Notes: generated by a model not told the origin, from the letters alone. A stretch of DNA of 64,000 nt from an uncultured Neglectibacter sp. (GCA_946554335.1 CAMNSA010000003.1:62001-126000); one strand, 5' to 3'. Positions 35,256 through 43,234 are shown, numbered from the stretch's first letter. Numbers and translations: made by a program.

Positions 35256-35312
35256 AAAAAACACGGGAACCCTTTTGGGTTTCCGTGTTTTTTCGTCGGA
35301 GAAGATTCGAAC
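35232..35312 (+). terminator. tRNA-Arg terminator nested in an 81-base palindrome
   Basis: The terminator core is a perfect 12-bp stem with a TTTT loop (35261-35288) flanked by A5 and T6. The inverted symmetry continues outward: the T-arm sequence of the tRNA (from 35232) is repeated in inverse orientation after the terminator (to 35312), giving arms of nearly 40 bases with one short internal mismatch. The antisense copy of the T arm is not needed for termination. Confidence 0.85.
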
Positions 35313-35464
35313 TCGAGAGAGTCTGGCCGTTAAGAAACTGTCCCTGCGGGACAGTTTTAGGGCAGAGCGGTGCAGGCCGGTACCGCAGGGCAAAGCCCCG
35401 TGGTGGACAAGCCAGCGGGAACGGTTTATCCGTTCCCGGTCGTCTTCTTCGGCGCGCCAAAAAA
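35239..35464 (+). repeat. Direct repeat of the tRNA-Arg 3' end (22 bases, two copies)
   Basis: The last 17 bases of tRNA-Arg including CCA plus the next A5 are repeated exactly: copies at 35239-35260 and 35443-35464, 204 bases apart. Each copy is followed by a terminator-type hairpin and then by a TTTTTCGTCGGAGAA block. The arrangement is what a tRNA-targeting element leaves behind, or a tandem duplication. The DNA between copies (35313-35442) has hairpins (AACTGTCCC/GGGACAGTT and CGGGAACGG/CCGTTCCCG) but no gene. Confidence 0.8.
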
Positions 35465-35497
35465 GCACAGGGGCCCAAATGGGTGCCTGTGCTTTTT
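35459..35497 (+). terminator. Second terminator-type hairpin after the repeated tRNA tail
   Basis: A 12-bp stem with one mismatch and an AAAT loop (35465-35476 with 35481-35492), flanked by A6 and T5. Same plan as the tRNA terminator but different stem sequence, so it is diverged rather than a fresh copy. Confidence 0.75.
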
Positions 35498-35704
35498 CGT
35501 CGGAGAAAATTTGTTTTTATACGGACGGAGTTTTGCAAGCAAAACATCTTGAGCTTCGCCCAAGATGTCTCGAATTTTGCATTGAGATTTGAAAAATCTC
35601 AATTTGCTGGCGCAAACCGCAAAATTTCGTGGAGCTATAAGGGCAAAGTTACATCCCAGCCCCTTCTGGAATCAAGGGAGCCTGGGGCTTGGCCCCCTCT
35701 GGAC
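35498..35704. other. Hairpin-rich non-coding tract
   Basis: No credible gene is present. A series of short stems is visible: GTTTTGC/GCAAAAC, ACATCTTG/CAAGATGT, TTGAGATTT/AAATCTCAA and CCAGCCCC/GGGGCTTGG, one after another. This density of structure is unlike the rest of the window and suggests either a repeated extragenic element or a structured RNA. Confidence 0.5.
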
Positions 35705-35888
35705 GTTGTTGGATTTTAAATATTAGTTGTTAGAAAAACTTTACCCCAAAATTTCACGGTCCCGCACTACGGGATCCCGGCTTTTCAAGCCTGGAAGTGG
35801 GATTTGAAGAAGATTGAGCAAAAGACTGGCCACCGATCAGCCTTTTGCTCAATTTTTTTGCCTTCTCTAACAACTAACATCCAACAAC
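35705..35888. repeat. Segment bounded by long inverted repeats (MITE-like)
   Basis: The left end (35705-35734) and right end (35866-35888) are inverted copies of each other: GTTGTTGGAT and ATTAGTTGTTAGA match the complement of TCTAACAACTAACATCCAAC on the right, with a seven-base insertion on the left. The 184-base segment contains no frame, one hairpin and one terminator. Short terminal inverted repeats around a small non-coding body resemble a miniature transposable element. A direct target duplication was not identified. Confidence 0.5.
35813..35859 (+). terminator. Strong intrinsic terminator inside the inverted-repeat segment
   Basis: A perfect 12-bp stem (ATTGAGCAAAAG / CTTTTGCTCAAT) followed by T7 on the plus strand. 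The only plus-strand transcription unit upstream is the tRNA region, so it either backs up the earlier terminators or ends an unknown RNA. Confidence 0.8.
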
Positions 35889-35899
35889 CAACAACTACC

Positions 35900-35929
35900 T
35901 TGTCACAGAAAAGAAAACCATGTTATACT
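35900..35929 (+). promoter_or_regulatory. Promoter of the flavoprotein-rhodanese gene
   Basis: TTGTCA (35900-35905), an 18-base spacer and TATACT (35924-35929), 70 bases upstream of the ATG at 35999. Confidence 0.7.
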
Positions 35930-35998
35930 AAACACAGACGGTTGTAAATACACTTTTTCCGTGATATGAAGATTCTTTTAGAAAGAGGGCCAAAGCAT

Positions 35999-37669
35999 AT
36001 GAAAACCATTATTATCGGCGGGGTGGCAGGCGGCGCTTCCGCGGCGGCAAGGCTTCGCAGGCTGGACGAATCCGCGGAAATTATTATTTTAGAGCGGGGA
36101 AAGTATGTCTCCTTCGCCAACTGCGGGCTGCCCTATTATATCGGCGGCGTGATCACAGAGCAGTCGCACCTGACGCTGCAAACGCCGGAAAGCTTTCAGG
36201 CGCGGTTTCGCGTGGATGTCCGCGTGAAGAACGAGGCGGTCAGAATCGACCCAAAGACCAAAACCGTCACCGTAAGGGAGCTAAACTCCGGAACGCTTTA
36301 CACAGAAAGCTATGACAATCTGATCCTTTCCCCCGGGGCGGAGCCGATCCGGCCAAAGCTGGAGGGGATGGACAGCGAGATCGTCTTCACCCTGCGCAAT
36401 ATCCCGGACACCTTAAAAATCAAAAACTATCTGGAAACCGAAAAACCCGGATCCGCCGTTGTGATCGGCGGCGGTTATATCGGCGTGGAGATGGCGGAGA
36501 ACCTTGCACAAGCCGGACTCAGCGTTTCCATCGCAGAGCTTTCCGACCACCTGATCGCTCCCCTTGACTTTGATATGGCGGCAGATGTACACCGCTACAT
36601 CAAGTCCAAGGGGATCCGGCTGTATCTGAATAACGGCGTAAAGGCGATCTGCGGCCATAAGGTCCTCCTGGAAAAAGGCGAGATCGACGCCGACCTGGTG
36701 CTGCTTTCCGTGGGAGTACATCCTGAAACCGCGCTGGCAGAAGAGTGCGGGATCGAGACAAACAGCCGGGGCAGCATTCTTGTGGACCGCGGCATGAAAA
36801 CGACTATTCCCGGGATCTACGCCGTGGGAGACGCGGTGGAGGTCAAGGACTTCATCACCGGAGATCCCGCCTTTCTGCCCCTGGCGGGGCCCGCAAACAA
36901 ACAGGGGCGCATTGCTGCGGACCAGATCGCCGGCATTTTCTCCGAATATACCGGCACCCAGGGCTCGGCGATCCTGAAGCTTTTCGATATGACCGTCGCG
37001 GCGACAGGGCTCAATGAAGCGAAGGCGAAAGCCGCCGGGATCAGCTATGACAAGACCTATCTCTACTCCGGATCCCACGCCTCCTACTACCCCGGCGCAA
37101 ACAATATGTCCATTAAAGCCCTTTGGGAGAAAAAGACCCTCCGGCTCCTGGGCGCGCAGATCATCGGCTTTGACGGCGTTGACAAGCGCCTGGATGTGCT
37201 GGCGGCGGCCATTCGCTTCGGGGCAAAGATCACAGACCTCACAATGCTGGAGCTGTGCTACGCCCCGCCTTTTGGAAGCGCAAAGGATCCCGTGAATATG
37301 CTGGGCTTTGTGGGAGAAAACATCGTCACCGGAAAGGTGAAGCAGTTCTTCTGGCACGATGTGGAAAACCTGCCCCGGGACGGCAGCGTAGTGCTTCTGG
37401 ATGTGCGGACCGAGACAGAGGTCAGCCGGGGAAAAATTGAGGGCTTTACCAACATCCCTCTGGACTCCCTGAGAGCGCGCATGAATGAGATCCCCCATGG
37501 AAAGCCTGTCTATGTCCACTGCCACAGCGGCCTGCGCAGCTATATCGCCTGCCGTATTTTGACCGGTAACGGCTATGACTGCTATAATCTCGCAGGGGGC
37601 TGGCGTCTGTATGAATCGGTGCTCCACGAGAGGACCGTCCCCGAATATCTCTGTACGGAATGTAAATAA
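35999..37669 (+). CDS. CoA-disulfide-reductase-like flavoprotein with C-terminal rhodanese domain
   Basis: The 556-residue protein starts with an FAD Rossmann fold (IIIGGVAGGASAAARLRRLD) and has the single redox Cys of the CoA-disulfide/NADH oxidase family in SFANCGLPYYIGG (C42). A second nucleotide fold (VVIGGGYIGVEMAENL) and GIYAVGDA follow. The last 100 residues are a rhodanese domain with VYVHCHSGLRS (active C508). Such fusions reduce CoA disulfides, persulfides or polysulfides with NAD(P)H. The ATG at 35999 matches the family N-terminus. It stands alone between its promoter and a terminator. Confidence 0.93.
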   Translation: MKTIIIGGVAGGASAAARLRRLDESAEIIILERGKYVSFANCGLPYYIGGVITEQSHLTLQTPESFQARFRVDVRVKNEAVRIDPKTKTVTVRELNSGTLYTESYDNLILSPGAEPIRPKLEGMDSEIVFTLRNIPDTLKIKNYLETEKPGSAVVIGGGYIGVEMAENLAQAGLSVSIAELSDHLIAPLDFDMAADVHRYIKSKGIRLYLNNGVKAICGHKVLLEKGEIDADLVLLSVGVHPETALAEECGIETNSRGSILVDRGMKTTIPGIYAVGDAVEVKDFITGDPAFLPLAGPANKQGRIAADQIAGIFSEYTGTQGSAILKLFDMTVAATGLNEAKAKAAGISYDKTYLYSGSHASYYPGANNMSIKALWEKKTLRLLGAQIIGFDGVDKRLDVLAAAIRFGAKITDLTMLELCYAPPFGSAKDPVNMLGFVGENIVTGKVKQFFWHDVENLPRDGSVVLLDVRTETEVSRGKIEGFTNIPLDSLRARMNEIPHGKPVYVHCHSGLRSYIACRILTGNGYDCYNLAGGWRLYESVLHERTVPEYLCTECK

Positions 37670-37703
37670 AGCCCGAAAATATATCTGTCCTTTTTCGCGC
37701 AAA

Positions 37704-37741
37704 AAAGGGGCTGCCGCGTTACGCGGAAGCCCCTTTTCTCT
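37704..37741. terminator. Bidirectional terminator between convergent genes
   Basis: A long stem (AAGGGGCTGCCGCGT / ACGCGGAAGCCCCTT) with A- and T-rich flanks separates the flavoprotein gene (plus) from the NifX-like gene (minus), serving both. Confidence 0.85.
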
Positions 37742-37755
37742 TTTATGACGACAGT

Positions 37756-38160
37756 TTAGCGATGGCAGCTGTGCCCCCCGCAGCCGTGGCCGGAGCAGGT
37801 ATGCCCGCCCTCGCCGTGCTCGTGGTCATGGTGATTGCACCTTACATTGGGGTCATATCCCAGGGTCCCCGCAAGCAGTGCCTGCACCGCCGCATCGCAG
37901 GAGCCGCTGACTCCGCCGTAAAGCTGAATTCCAGCCTGGGCCAGGGCCGTCTGGGCTCCGCCGCCGATCCCACCGCAGATCAGCACCTCAATGCTCAGTC
38001 TCTTTAACAGCTGGGCAAGGGCGCCATGCCCCTCTCCTTGGGTGCTGACGATCTCCTCAGACAGGACTTTGGCGCCGTCCGTATCATAGATCTTAAACTG
38101 CTCTGTGTGGCCAAAGTGCTGAAAGACCTGGCCGTTTTCATAAGTGACTGCGATTTTCAT
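37756..38160 (-). CDS. NifX/NifB-type iron-molybdenum cofactor-binding domain protein, His/Cys-rich tail
   Basis: The first 105 residues match the dinitrogenase iron-molybdenum cofactor-binding fold: MKIAVTYENGQVFQHFGHTEQFKIYD, VLICGGIGGGAQTALAQAGI and LYGGVSGSCDAAV. The C-terminal 30 residues are packed with His, Cys and Gly (NHHDHEHGEG..HTCSGHGCGGHSCH), a likely metal-binding tail. Small stand-alone members are common in anaerobes that do not fix nitrogen and are thought to handle iron-sulfur or metal clusters. It follows the DUF134 regulator by 33 bases, a pairing seen widely. Confidence 0.9.
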   Translation of the reverse strand: MKIAVTYENGQVFQHFGHTEQFKIYDTDGAKVLSEEIVSTQGEGHGALAQLLKRLSIEVLICGGIGGGAQTALAQAGIQLYGGVSGSCDAAVQALLAGTLGYDPNVRCNHHDHEHGEGGHTCSGHGCGGHSCHR

Positions 38161-38193
38161 GATCCTCTCTCCTTGTTCCGAAAATAAAATGGG

Positions 38194-38550
38194 TTACTCA
38201 CTTTTTTGACATCGGCCCATCCGGTGTCTTTTGCAGCCGCCGCAGCCGCACTGCTTCTCTGTTCCGTCGCAGACCCTGTAATCGCCGCCCTCAATGCGAA
38301 TCCCCATCCCCTCTACCAGGGCCTGAGCAAGCTTCGTTCTGGCGGTATTGTAGATCTGCTGTACAGTCGTGCGCGCCACCTGCATATAGCCGGCACATTC
38401 CTCCTGGGAAAAGCCCTCCCGGTCGATCAGCCGCACCGCTTCATATTCGTCCACTGTAAGCACAATGGATCGCTGATCTCCTCCCAAAGGACGGAATTCC
38501 CGCACCTTGGGAAGCCTGCAAACCTTTCTGCACTTTCTCGGTCTGGGCAT
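38194..38550 (-). CDS. DUF134 family helix-turn-helix protein
   Basis: The 118-residue protein begins MPRPRKCRKVCRLP, the DUF134 hallmark, and has a sigma-70-region-4-like helix-turn-helix (LTVDEYEAVRLIDREGFSQEECA..MQVARTTVQQIYNTARTKLAQAL). It ends in a Cys-rich tail, CGCGGCKRHR, which may sense metal or redox state. A DNA-binding role is inferred from the fold. The ATG at 38550 has an AAAGGAG site; a longer frame to 38613 lacks one. It leads the DUF134-NifX pair and is transcribed from the promoter at 38639-38667. Confidence 0.9.
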   Translation of the reverse strand: MPRPRKCRKVCRLPKVREFRPLGGDQRSIVLTVDEYEAVRLIDREGFSQEECAGYMQVARTTVQQIYNTARTKLAQALVEGMGIRIEGGDYRVCDGTEKQCGCGGCKRHRMGRCQKSE

Positions 38551-38620
38551 CTGCGGCTCCTTTCTTCCGGCGGCTCTGAGCCTAAGCCCATTGCGCCCGG
38601 CCTGCTTTGTCACACATTTT

Positions 38621-38667
38621 CGTCATATGACATTTATCAGTGTACTGCAATTTCCGTCATATGTCAA
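38621..38667 (-). promoter_or_regulatory. Promoter of the DUF134-NifX pair with twin CATATG operators
   Basis: TTGACA (38662-38667), a 17-base spacer and TACACT (38639-38644) on the minus strand. Two nearly identical sites flank the -10: CGTCATATGACA (38621-38632, inner 10 bases a perfect palindrome) downstream and CGTCATATGTCA (38656-38667) overlapping the -35, centres 34 bases apart. The layout suits a repressor; the DUF134 protein itself is a natural candidate. Confidence 0.7.
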
Positions 38668-38717
38668 TAACTTTCCGAAATTTAACTGCAATCAGGCGGA
38701 TGTTTTCCCTTACCCGC

Positions 38718-38746
38718 TTGCAAAGGAGGGCTTTCCGGGGTATTCT
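38718..38746 (+). promoter_or_regulatory. Promoter of the ccdA-tlpA pair
   Basis: TTGCAA (38718-38723), a 17-base spacer and TATTCT (38741-38746), 85 bases upstream of the ccdA start. Confidence 0.6.
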
Positions 38747-38830
38747 AATAAGAGCGGGGCGCTCTGCTTCGCCGTCCTCGGCGGCTAAGTCTTTATGCCG
38801 TCCACAAAACAGATAAGGAGAAACCGTTCC

Positions 38831-39490
38831 ATGCAGTATTTCATTTCATTTCTGGAAGGGATCATCACCTTTGTCTCCCCCTGTCTTTTACCCATGCTGC
38901 CCGTCTACATCTCCTATTTTGCCGGAGGAGGCCAGCGGGACGCCAGGAGGGTCCTGCGAAACGCGGTGGGATTCATCTGCGGGTTTACCGCCGTCTTTCT
39001 CCTCCTGGGCGCCCTTGCGGGCACGGTGGGCGGCCTCCTGCGGGAATACCGGGTGATCGTGGATCTCATCGCCGGCTTGATCGTGATATTCTTCGGGCTC
39101 AACTTTCTCGGAGTTTTTCGCCTCACGATCTTCAAGGGGATGAAAAACGCTAAAATCGGTGAACTGGGCTTCTTTTCCTCCGCTCTGTTCGGAATCGTAT
39201 TTTCCGTTAGCTGGACCCCCTGCGTGGGCGCCTTTCTGGGCTCAGCCCTCCTGCTGGCCGCCAGCCGGGGAACCACCTTTCAGGGCGTCGCCATGCTGCT
39301 GCTGTATTCCCTGGGGCTGGGGATCCCCTTTCTGCTCAGCGCCCTTCTCATCGACCGGCTGAAGGGCGCCTTCGCCTGGATCAAGAAGAATTACCGAGTC
39401 ATCAATACGGCCAGCGGGATCTTGCTCATTGCGGTGGGGGTGCTGATGGCATCCGGACTGTTCGGCAAATTCCTCGCTGTGCTTTCTTAG
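38831..39490 (+). CDS. ccdA: CcdA-type thiol-disulfide transmembrane transporter
   Basis: The 219-residue protein has six predicted helices and the CcdA/DsbD motifs: FLEGIITFVSPCLLPMLPVYISYFAG in helix one and FSVSWTPCVGAFLGSAL later, each with the redox Cys next to Pro. It carries reducing electrons from cytoplasmic thioredoxin across the membrane. The partner acceptor, a TlpA-like thioredoxin, is encoded 10 bases downstream. The ATG at 38831 follows AAGGAG. Confidence 0.93.
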   Translation: MQYFISFLEGIITFVSPCLLPMLPVYISYFAGGGQRDARRVLRNAVGFICGFTAVFLLLGALAGTVGGLLREYRVIVDLIAGLIVIFFGLNFLGVFRLTIFKGMKNAKIGELGFFSSALFGIVFSVSWTPCVGAFLGSALLLAASRGTTFQGVAMLLLYSLGLGIPFLLSALLIDRLKGAFAWIKKNYRVINTASGILLIAVGVLMASGLFGKFLAVLS

Positions 39491-39500
39491 GAGGTCATAG

Positions 39501-40070
39501 ATGAAAAAGACTGTCAAATGGATCCTGCTCGCCCTGCTTCTCGCGGGCGTTATCGCGGGAGCCGCCCTGTTGTATCACTGGCTTGGAGACCGGTACCGTC
39601 CTGAAAATCTTATGGGAGCGTCCTCATCCCCGGATAGTTCCAGCAGCGAAAGCGCCAATCCGGCCCCGGATTTTACGGTGCAGGACCAGGAAGGCGGCGA
39701 AGTAAAGCTTTCAGACTATAGGGGAAAACCGGTGGTTTTAAACTTCTGGGCGACCTGGTGCTACTACTGCAAGGAGGAAATGCCGGAGTTTCAAAAGGCC
39801 TATGAAAAATACCCGGAGGTACAGTTCCTCATGGTCAACGCCACGGACGGCGTACAGGAATCCAAAGCCGCGGCAAAGGACTATATTTCCTGGGAGGGGT
39901 TTTCCTTCGATGTCTTTTTTGACACCCGGCTGGAGGCGACGAACGCCTATTATATCACCGGGCTGCCCGCCACCTTCTTCATCGATTCCAAGGGAAACCT
40001 GGTGGCCAGCAGCAACGGCGCGCTGGATCTCAAAACACTGGAAGAAGGGATCGGGATGATCCTGGAATAA
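39501..40070 (+). CDS. TlpA/ResA-like membrane-anchored thiol-disulfide oxidoreductase
   Basis: The 189-residue protein has an N-terminal membrane anchor (residues 5-25), a Ser-rich linker (about 38-52) and a thioredoxin domain with active site WCYYC (C87, C90), preceded by PDFTVQDQEGGEVKLSDYRGKPVVLNFWAT and closed by the cis-Pro in TGLPATFFID. It acts outside the membrane and should be kept reduced by the neighbouring CcdA. The client is unknown; no cytochrome c gene lies nearby. An AGGAGG site precedes the ATG. Confidence 0.93.
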   Translation: MKKTVKWILLALLLAGVIAGAALLYHWLGDRYRPENLMGASSSPDSSSSESANPAPDFTVQDQEGGEVKLSDYRGKPVVLNFWATWCYYCKEEMPEFQKAYEKYPEVQFLMVNATDGVQESKAAAKDYISWEGFSFDVFFDTRLEATNAYYITGLPATFFIDSKGNLVASSNGALDLKTLEEGIGMILE

Positions 40071-40103
40071 CCCCCTGATCTGCGCCGCGCAACAGCCCGT
40101 TGC

Positions 40104-40132
40104 TTGATTCCCGAGGCGATGGGGCGCATAAT
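40104..40132 (+). promoter_or_regulatory. Promoter of the XRE-zinc-ribbon gene
   Basis: TTGATT (40104-40109), a 17-base spacer and CATAAT (40127-40132), 20 bases before the GTG start, which gives a very short leader. Confidence 0.6.
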
Positions 40133-40152
40133 AGCCTTGAGGTGATGATTCT

Positions 40153-40599
40153 GTGGAAACAAAAGAAGTGATCTTACAGCTGCGCACCAAGATGGGGCTT
40201 TCTCAGGATGAGCTTGCGGAAAAGATTTATGTTACCAGGCAGGCCGTCTCCCGTTGGGAGACCGGGGAAACCATTCCAAACACAGAAACACTGAAGCTTT
40301 TATCCAAGCTTTTCGATGTTTCGATCAACACGATCTTAGGCTCTCCCCAGAAGCTTTTCTGCCAGTGTTGCGGGATGCCCCTGGACGATCCCTCCATCAG
40401 CAGGGAGCCGGATGGCTCCTTTAATGAGGACTACTGCAAATGGTGTTATGCGGACGGAAAGTTTACCTATAAACGCCTGGAAGAGCTGATCGATTTTCTG
40501 GTGGAGCACATGGAAAACAAGGAGTGGAGCCCGGAACAGGCCAGAGGCTTTTATCAAGCGCAGCTTTCCCGGCTGAAGCACTGGAAACCGGCAGAATAA
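40153..40599 (+). CDS. XRE-family regulator fused to a zinc-ribbon domain
   Basis: Residues 1-65 form an XRE helix-turn-helix (LRTKMGLSQDELAEKIYVTRQAVSRWETGETIPN). Residues 70-145 are the putative zinc-ribbon domain, CQCCGMPL near the start and YCKWCYADGKFTY, followed by a four-helix-like region. The two halves are often found together or separately in Clostridia. Role: transcriptional regulator with a metal-binding sensing part; the target is unknown. The GTG at 40153 follows GAGGTGAT. It is monocistronic and does not overlap the redox pair before it. Confidence 0.9.
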   Translation: METKEVILQLRTKMGLSQDELAEKIYVTRQAVSRWETGETIPNTETLKLLSKLFDVSINTILGSPQKLFCQCCGMPLDDPSISREPDGSFNEDYCKWCYADGKFTYKRLEELIDFLVEHMENKEWSPEQARGFYQAQLSRLKHWKPAE

Positions 40600-40650
40600 G
40601 AAAAAGAGGATCTCTTTTCCAGAAAGGAGAAAAGAAATCTTCTTTTCATC

Positions 40651-40679
40651 TTGCGCCCTTTGCCCTTCCTTGCTATAAT
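40651..40679 (+). promoter_or_regulatory. Promoter of the nucleoside hydrolase gene
   Basis: TTGCGC (40651-40656), a 17-base spacer and TATAAT (40674-40679). The ATG lies only 27 bases after the -10, with an AAAGGAGA site between. Confidence 0.8.
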
Positions 40680-40705
40680 GGCAAAAAAGCAAAGGAGACA
40701 GCCTG

Positions 40706-41701
40706 ATGGAATACGCAAACGAGATCACCCGCCGGGTGATGGAGGAGAGAATCAAGTTTCAGGAAAAGTTCCCTTTTCCCATTGACACAGCCAAGCTCAT
40801 CCAGCGGTTGGAACGGCCCCGGGGACAGATCGACGTGGTGCTGGACACGGACGCCTACAACGAGATCGACGATCAATTCGCCATCTCCTATCTGGTGAAA
40901 AAATCGGAGAAGCTTCACACCAAAGCCATCTATGCCGCTCCCTTCTTCAACGGAAAATCCACCGGCCCCAGGGACGGTATGGAAAAAAGCTATGAGGAGA
41001 TCCAGAAACTGTTAACGCTTCTGGAAAGAGAGGACCTGAAAGAGCAGGTGTTCCGCGGCTCGGAAGAATATCTCTCCTCTGAGACACAGCCTGTGGACTC
41101 CCCCGCCGCCCGGGATCTTGCCCAAAGGGCTATGAACTACACCCCGGAAAAGCCCCTCTATGTGGTGGCTATCGGCGCTATTACCAATGTGGCCTCCGCC
41201 TTGCTTTTAGAGCCCCGGATCCGGGACAGGATCGTGATCGTCTGGCTGGGAGGCAACTCCCTGGAATGGGAGAACTGCATGGAATTCAACCTCATTCAGG
41301 ATGTGGCCGCCGCCCGGGTGATCTTCGGCTGCGGCGCCGCCGTGGTGCAGCTGCCCTGCATGGGGGTGGTCTCCTCCTTCACGGTGAGCGGCCCGGAGCT
41401 TCAGAAATGGTTTTCCGGGAAAAGCGCCCTCTGTGATTATCTTTGCAGCTACAGCTGTGGGGAAGGTGAGCGGGAAAGCCGCTACAAGGAAAACTGGACT
41501 CGGGTCATCTGGGACGTGACCACCATCGGCTGGCTTGCGGACGAGGAGGACATTTTTATGAACGACTGCTTAAAGCCCAGTCCCGTTCCGGAATATGACG
41601 GCCTGTACGCCCTGCCCCGGGACCGCCATCCCATCCGCTATGTCAGCGCCATCCACCGGGACGCCCTGATCGCCGACCTGATCGAGACTTTGACGAAGTA
41701 A
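40706..41701 (+). CDS. Nucleoside hydrolase family protein
   Basis: The 331-residue protein has the family calcium-binding motif in VVLDTDAYNEIDDQFAI (residues about 36-52), the middle VVAIGAITNVASALLLEP with WLGGN, and a C-terminal DVTTIGWL segment. Nucleoside hydrolases split N-ribosidic bonds of nucleosides for salvage in the cytoplasm. The sequence DTDAYNEIDD is a variant of the usual DTDPGxDD and is seen in a distinct branch; substrate choice is unknown. It is monocistronic. Confidence 0.9.
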   Translation: MEYANEITRRVMEERIKFQEKFPFPIDTAKLIQRLERPRGQIDVVLDTDAYNEIDDQFAISYLVKKSEKLHTKAIYAAPFFNGKSTGPRDGMEKSYEEIQKLLTLLEREDLKEQVFRGSEEYLSSETQPVDSPAARDLAQRAMNYTPEKPLYVVAIGAITNVASALLLEPRIRDRIVIVWLGGNSLEWENCMEFNLIQDVAAARVIFGCGAAVVQLPCMGVVSSFTVSGPELQKWFSGKSALCDYLCSYSCGEGERESRYKENWTRVIWDVTTIGWLADEEDIFMNDCLKPSPVPEYDGLYALPRDRHPIRYVSAIHRDALIADLIETLTK

Positions 41702-41711
41702 GTTTGTGAAA

Positions 41712-41762
41712 CAGATAAAAAGGACTGCCGAAGCACATCCTCGGCAGTCCTCTTTTTATCTG
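41712..41762. terminator. Bidirectional terminator
   Basis: An 11-bp core stem (AGGACTGCCGA / TCGGCAGTCCT) extended by CAGATAAAAA and TTTTTATCTG. It serves the nucleoside hydrolase gene (plus) and the M23 gene (minus). Confidence 0.9.
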
Positions 41763-41777
41763 CTTTTGTTTTCAGCC

Positions 41778-42980
41778 TCAGGGAAGGTAAATCATGGGAT
41801 CCACACGAGTCCCGTTTTCATAGACCTCAAAGTGGAGATGGGGCCCGGTGACATTTCCGGTATCTCCCTCGTAGCCCACGATGGTTCCCTGCTCTACATA
41901 CTGGCCGTTGGTAACGGTCAGGCCGCTCAGATGAGCGTAGCGGGTGGTAAAGGTGGAGTTGTGATAGATCAGCACATAATATCCCCAGGAATCGCCCCAG
42001 GAGTCATAGTCGTTGGCCGCAATCACCGTACCGGATTCCGCTGCCACCACAGGCGTCCCATAGGGGCCCGCGATATCCATGCCTCTGTGTCCGGCGTAGC
42101 CGCCGTAATAGCAGGAAACATAAGTCACGCCCGGCAGGGGCCAGATGGGGTGGAAACCGTCCACTCCGCCGCCCCCGGAGGGATAATCTCCCTCTGCGCC
42201 GCTGATGATCCAATCCTGCCTCGCCGCCTCTTCCGCAGCCTGCTGCTGGGCGATCAGCTCTTCCATTTCCGCGATCTTCGCCGCGCCCTGTCTCTCGTTC
42301 TCCGCAATGGCTTCCTCGGTCTTTGCCTGTGCGTCTCTCACCTGGTTCAGGGCCTCTTCATTCTCCTCGTAGAGCTTGGAGAGCTCGCCCTGCTTTTCCT
42401 CCAGAGTCTTCTTCAGAGAAGAGACTTCCCTTTTCTTTTCTTCAGATTCTTCCCGCTCGCCTCTGGTCTTTTCCATGTACTCCTCAAGCAGGTCCATCAT
42501 TCTCTGATCTCTCTCGGACATGCTTTGGATAGCCTGAGTGCGCATGGAGAAATCGGTGAAGCTGCTGGAATCCAGCAAGATCTGCAGGGTACTGATATCC
42601 CCCGCCGTATAAAGGGCCTTCAGCCTCGCTTTGAAAAGCTGGAGGGTGCCCTCAATTTCTTTTTGAGAATCCTCGATCCGTTTTGTCAGGTCCTGAATAT
42701 TCTTGTTGAGCTCGTCGATATTGCTGCGCACTGTATCGATCTGCTTCTTTACCACATTGATCTGGTCGCTCAGGGCCTGCTGGTACTCCTCTTTCTGAGC
42801 CTCGTCCGCCCGAAGCTCCTCCAGACGCGCTTCCAGCTCCTGCTTTTCCTCTTCCAGCTGTTCCTGCTCTGCCCGAACCTCTTCCACCGTTTTGGCACAG
42901 ACGCCCAGGGGAGTCAGGCACAATACGCAAATTGCGAGAACGGCCGACAGCAGCCGCCTGCAAAGCAATTTCTTTCTCAT
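41778..42980 (-). CDS. Secreted M23 peptidase with coiled coil (EnvC-like murein hydrolase)
   Basis: The 400-residue precursor has a signal peptide (LLSAVLAICVLCLTPLGVCA), a long coiled coil (residues about 30-245, Glu/Gln/Leu/Lys rich), a short Gly-rich linker, and a C-terminal LytM/M23 domain with HRGMDIAGPYGTPV, AHLS and the zinc motif GPHLHFEV. It cuts peptide crosslinks of peptidoglycan or activates other hydrolases, as EnvC and PcsB do. The coiled coil suggests control through a membrane partner such as FtsEX; no ftsEX is in the window. AGGAGG precedes the ATG. Confidence 0.94.
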   Translation of the reverse strand: MRKKLLCRRLLSAVLAICVLCLTPLGVCAKTVEEVRAEQEQLEEEKQELEARLEELRADEAQKEEYQQALSDQINVVKKQIDTVRSNIDELNKNIQDLTKRIEDSQKEIEGTLQLFKARLKALYTAGDISTLQILLDSSSFTDFSMRTQAIQSMSERDQRMMDLLEEYMEKTRGEREESEEKKREVSSLKKTLEEKQGELSKLYEENEEALNQVRDAQAKTEEAIAENERQGAAKIAEMEELIAQQQAAEEAARQDWIISGAEGDYPSGGGGVDGFHPIWPLPGVTYVSCYYGGYAGHRGMDIAGPYGTPVVAAESGTVIAANDYDSWGDSWGYYVLIYHNSTFTTRYAHLSGLTVTNGQYVEQGTIVGYEGDTGNVTGPHLHFEVYENGTRVDPMIYLP

Positions 42981-43234
42981 TCTGCTTTTCCTCCTAAATC
43001 ACGAAAAATACAGCAATTCTCAGAGTTCTGCACTTTACATAAGTTTTTAATATTTTACTCCATCTCCCTTCTTGTTTTTTTCTAAAAAGGAACTATTCTG
43101 TAAATTTATTTGGAAAATAGTAGCTCTTGTCACCCACTCTACCATATATGGCGTATCATTTTGGGAAGAAATTTGACGGCTCACCTATTTTTTGGTACAG
43201 TGAAGCAAAAGATGACAAAAGGAGGAGAAGCGGA

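Noticed and set aside
35443-35459. Second tRNA-Arg gene
   Set aside because: Only the 3' acceptor end is present; D and anticodon arms are missing, so it is a fragment.
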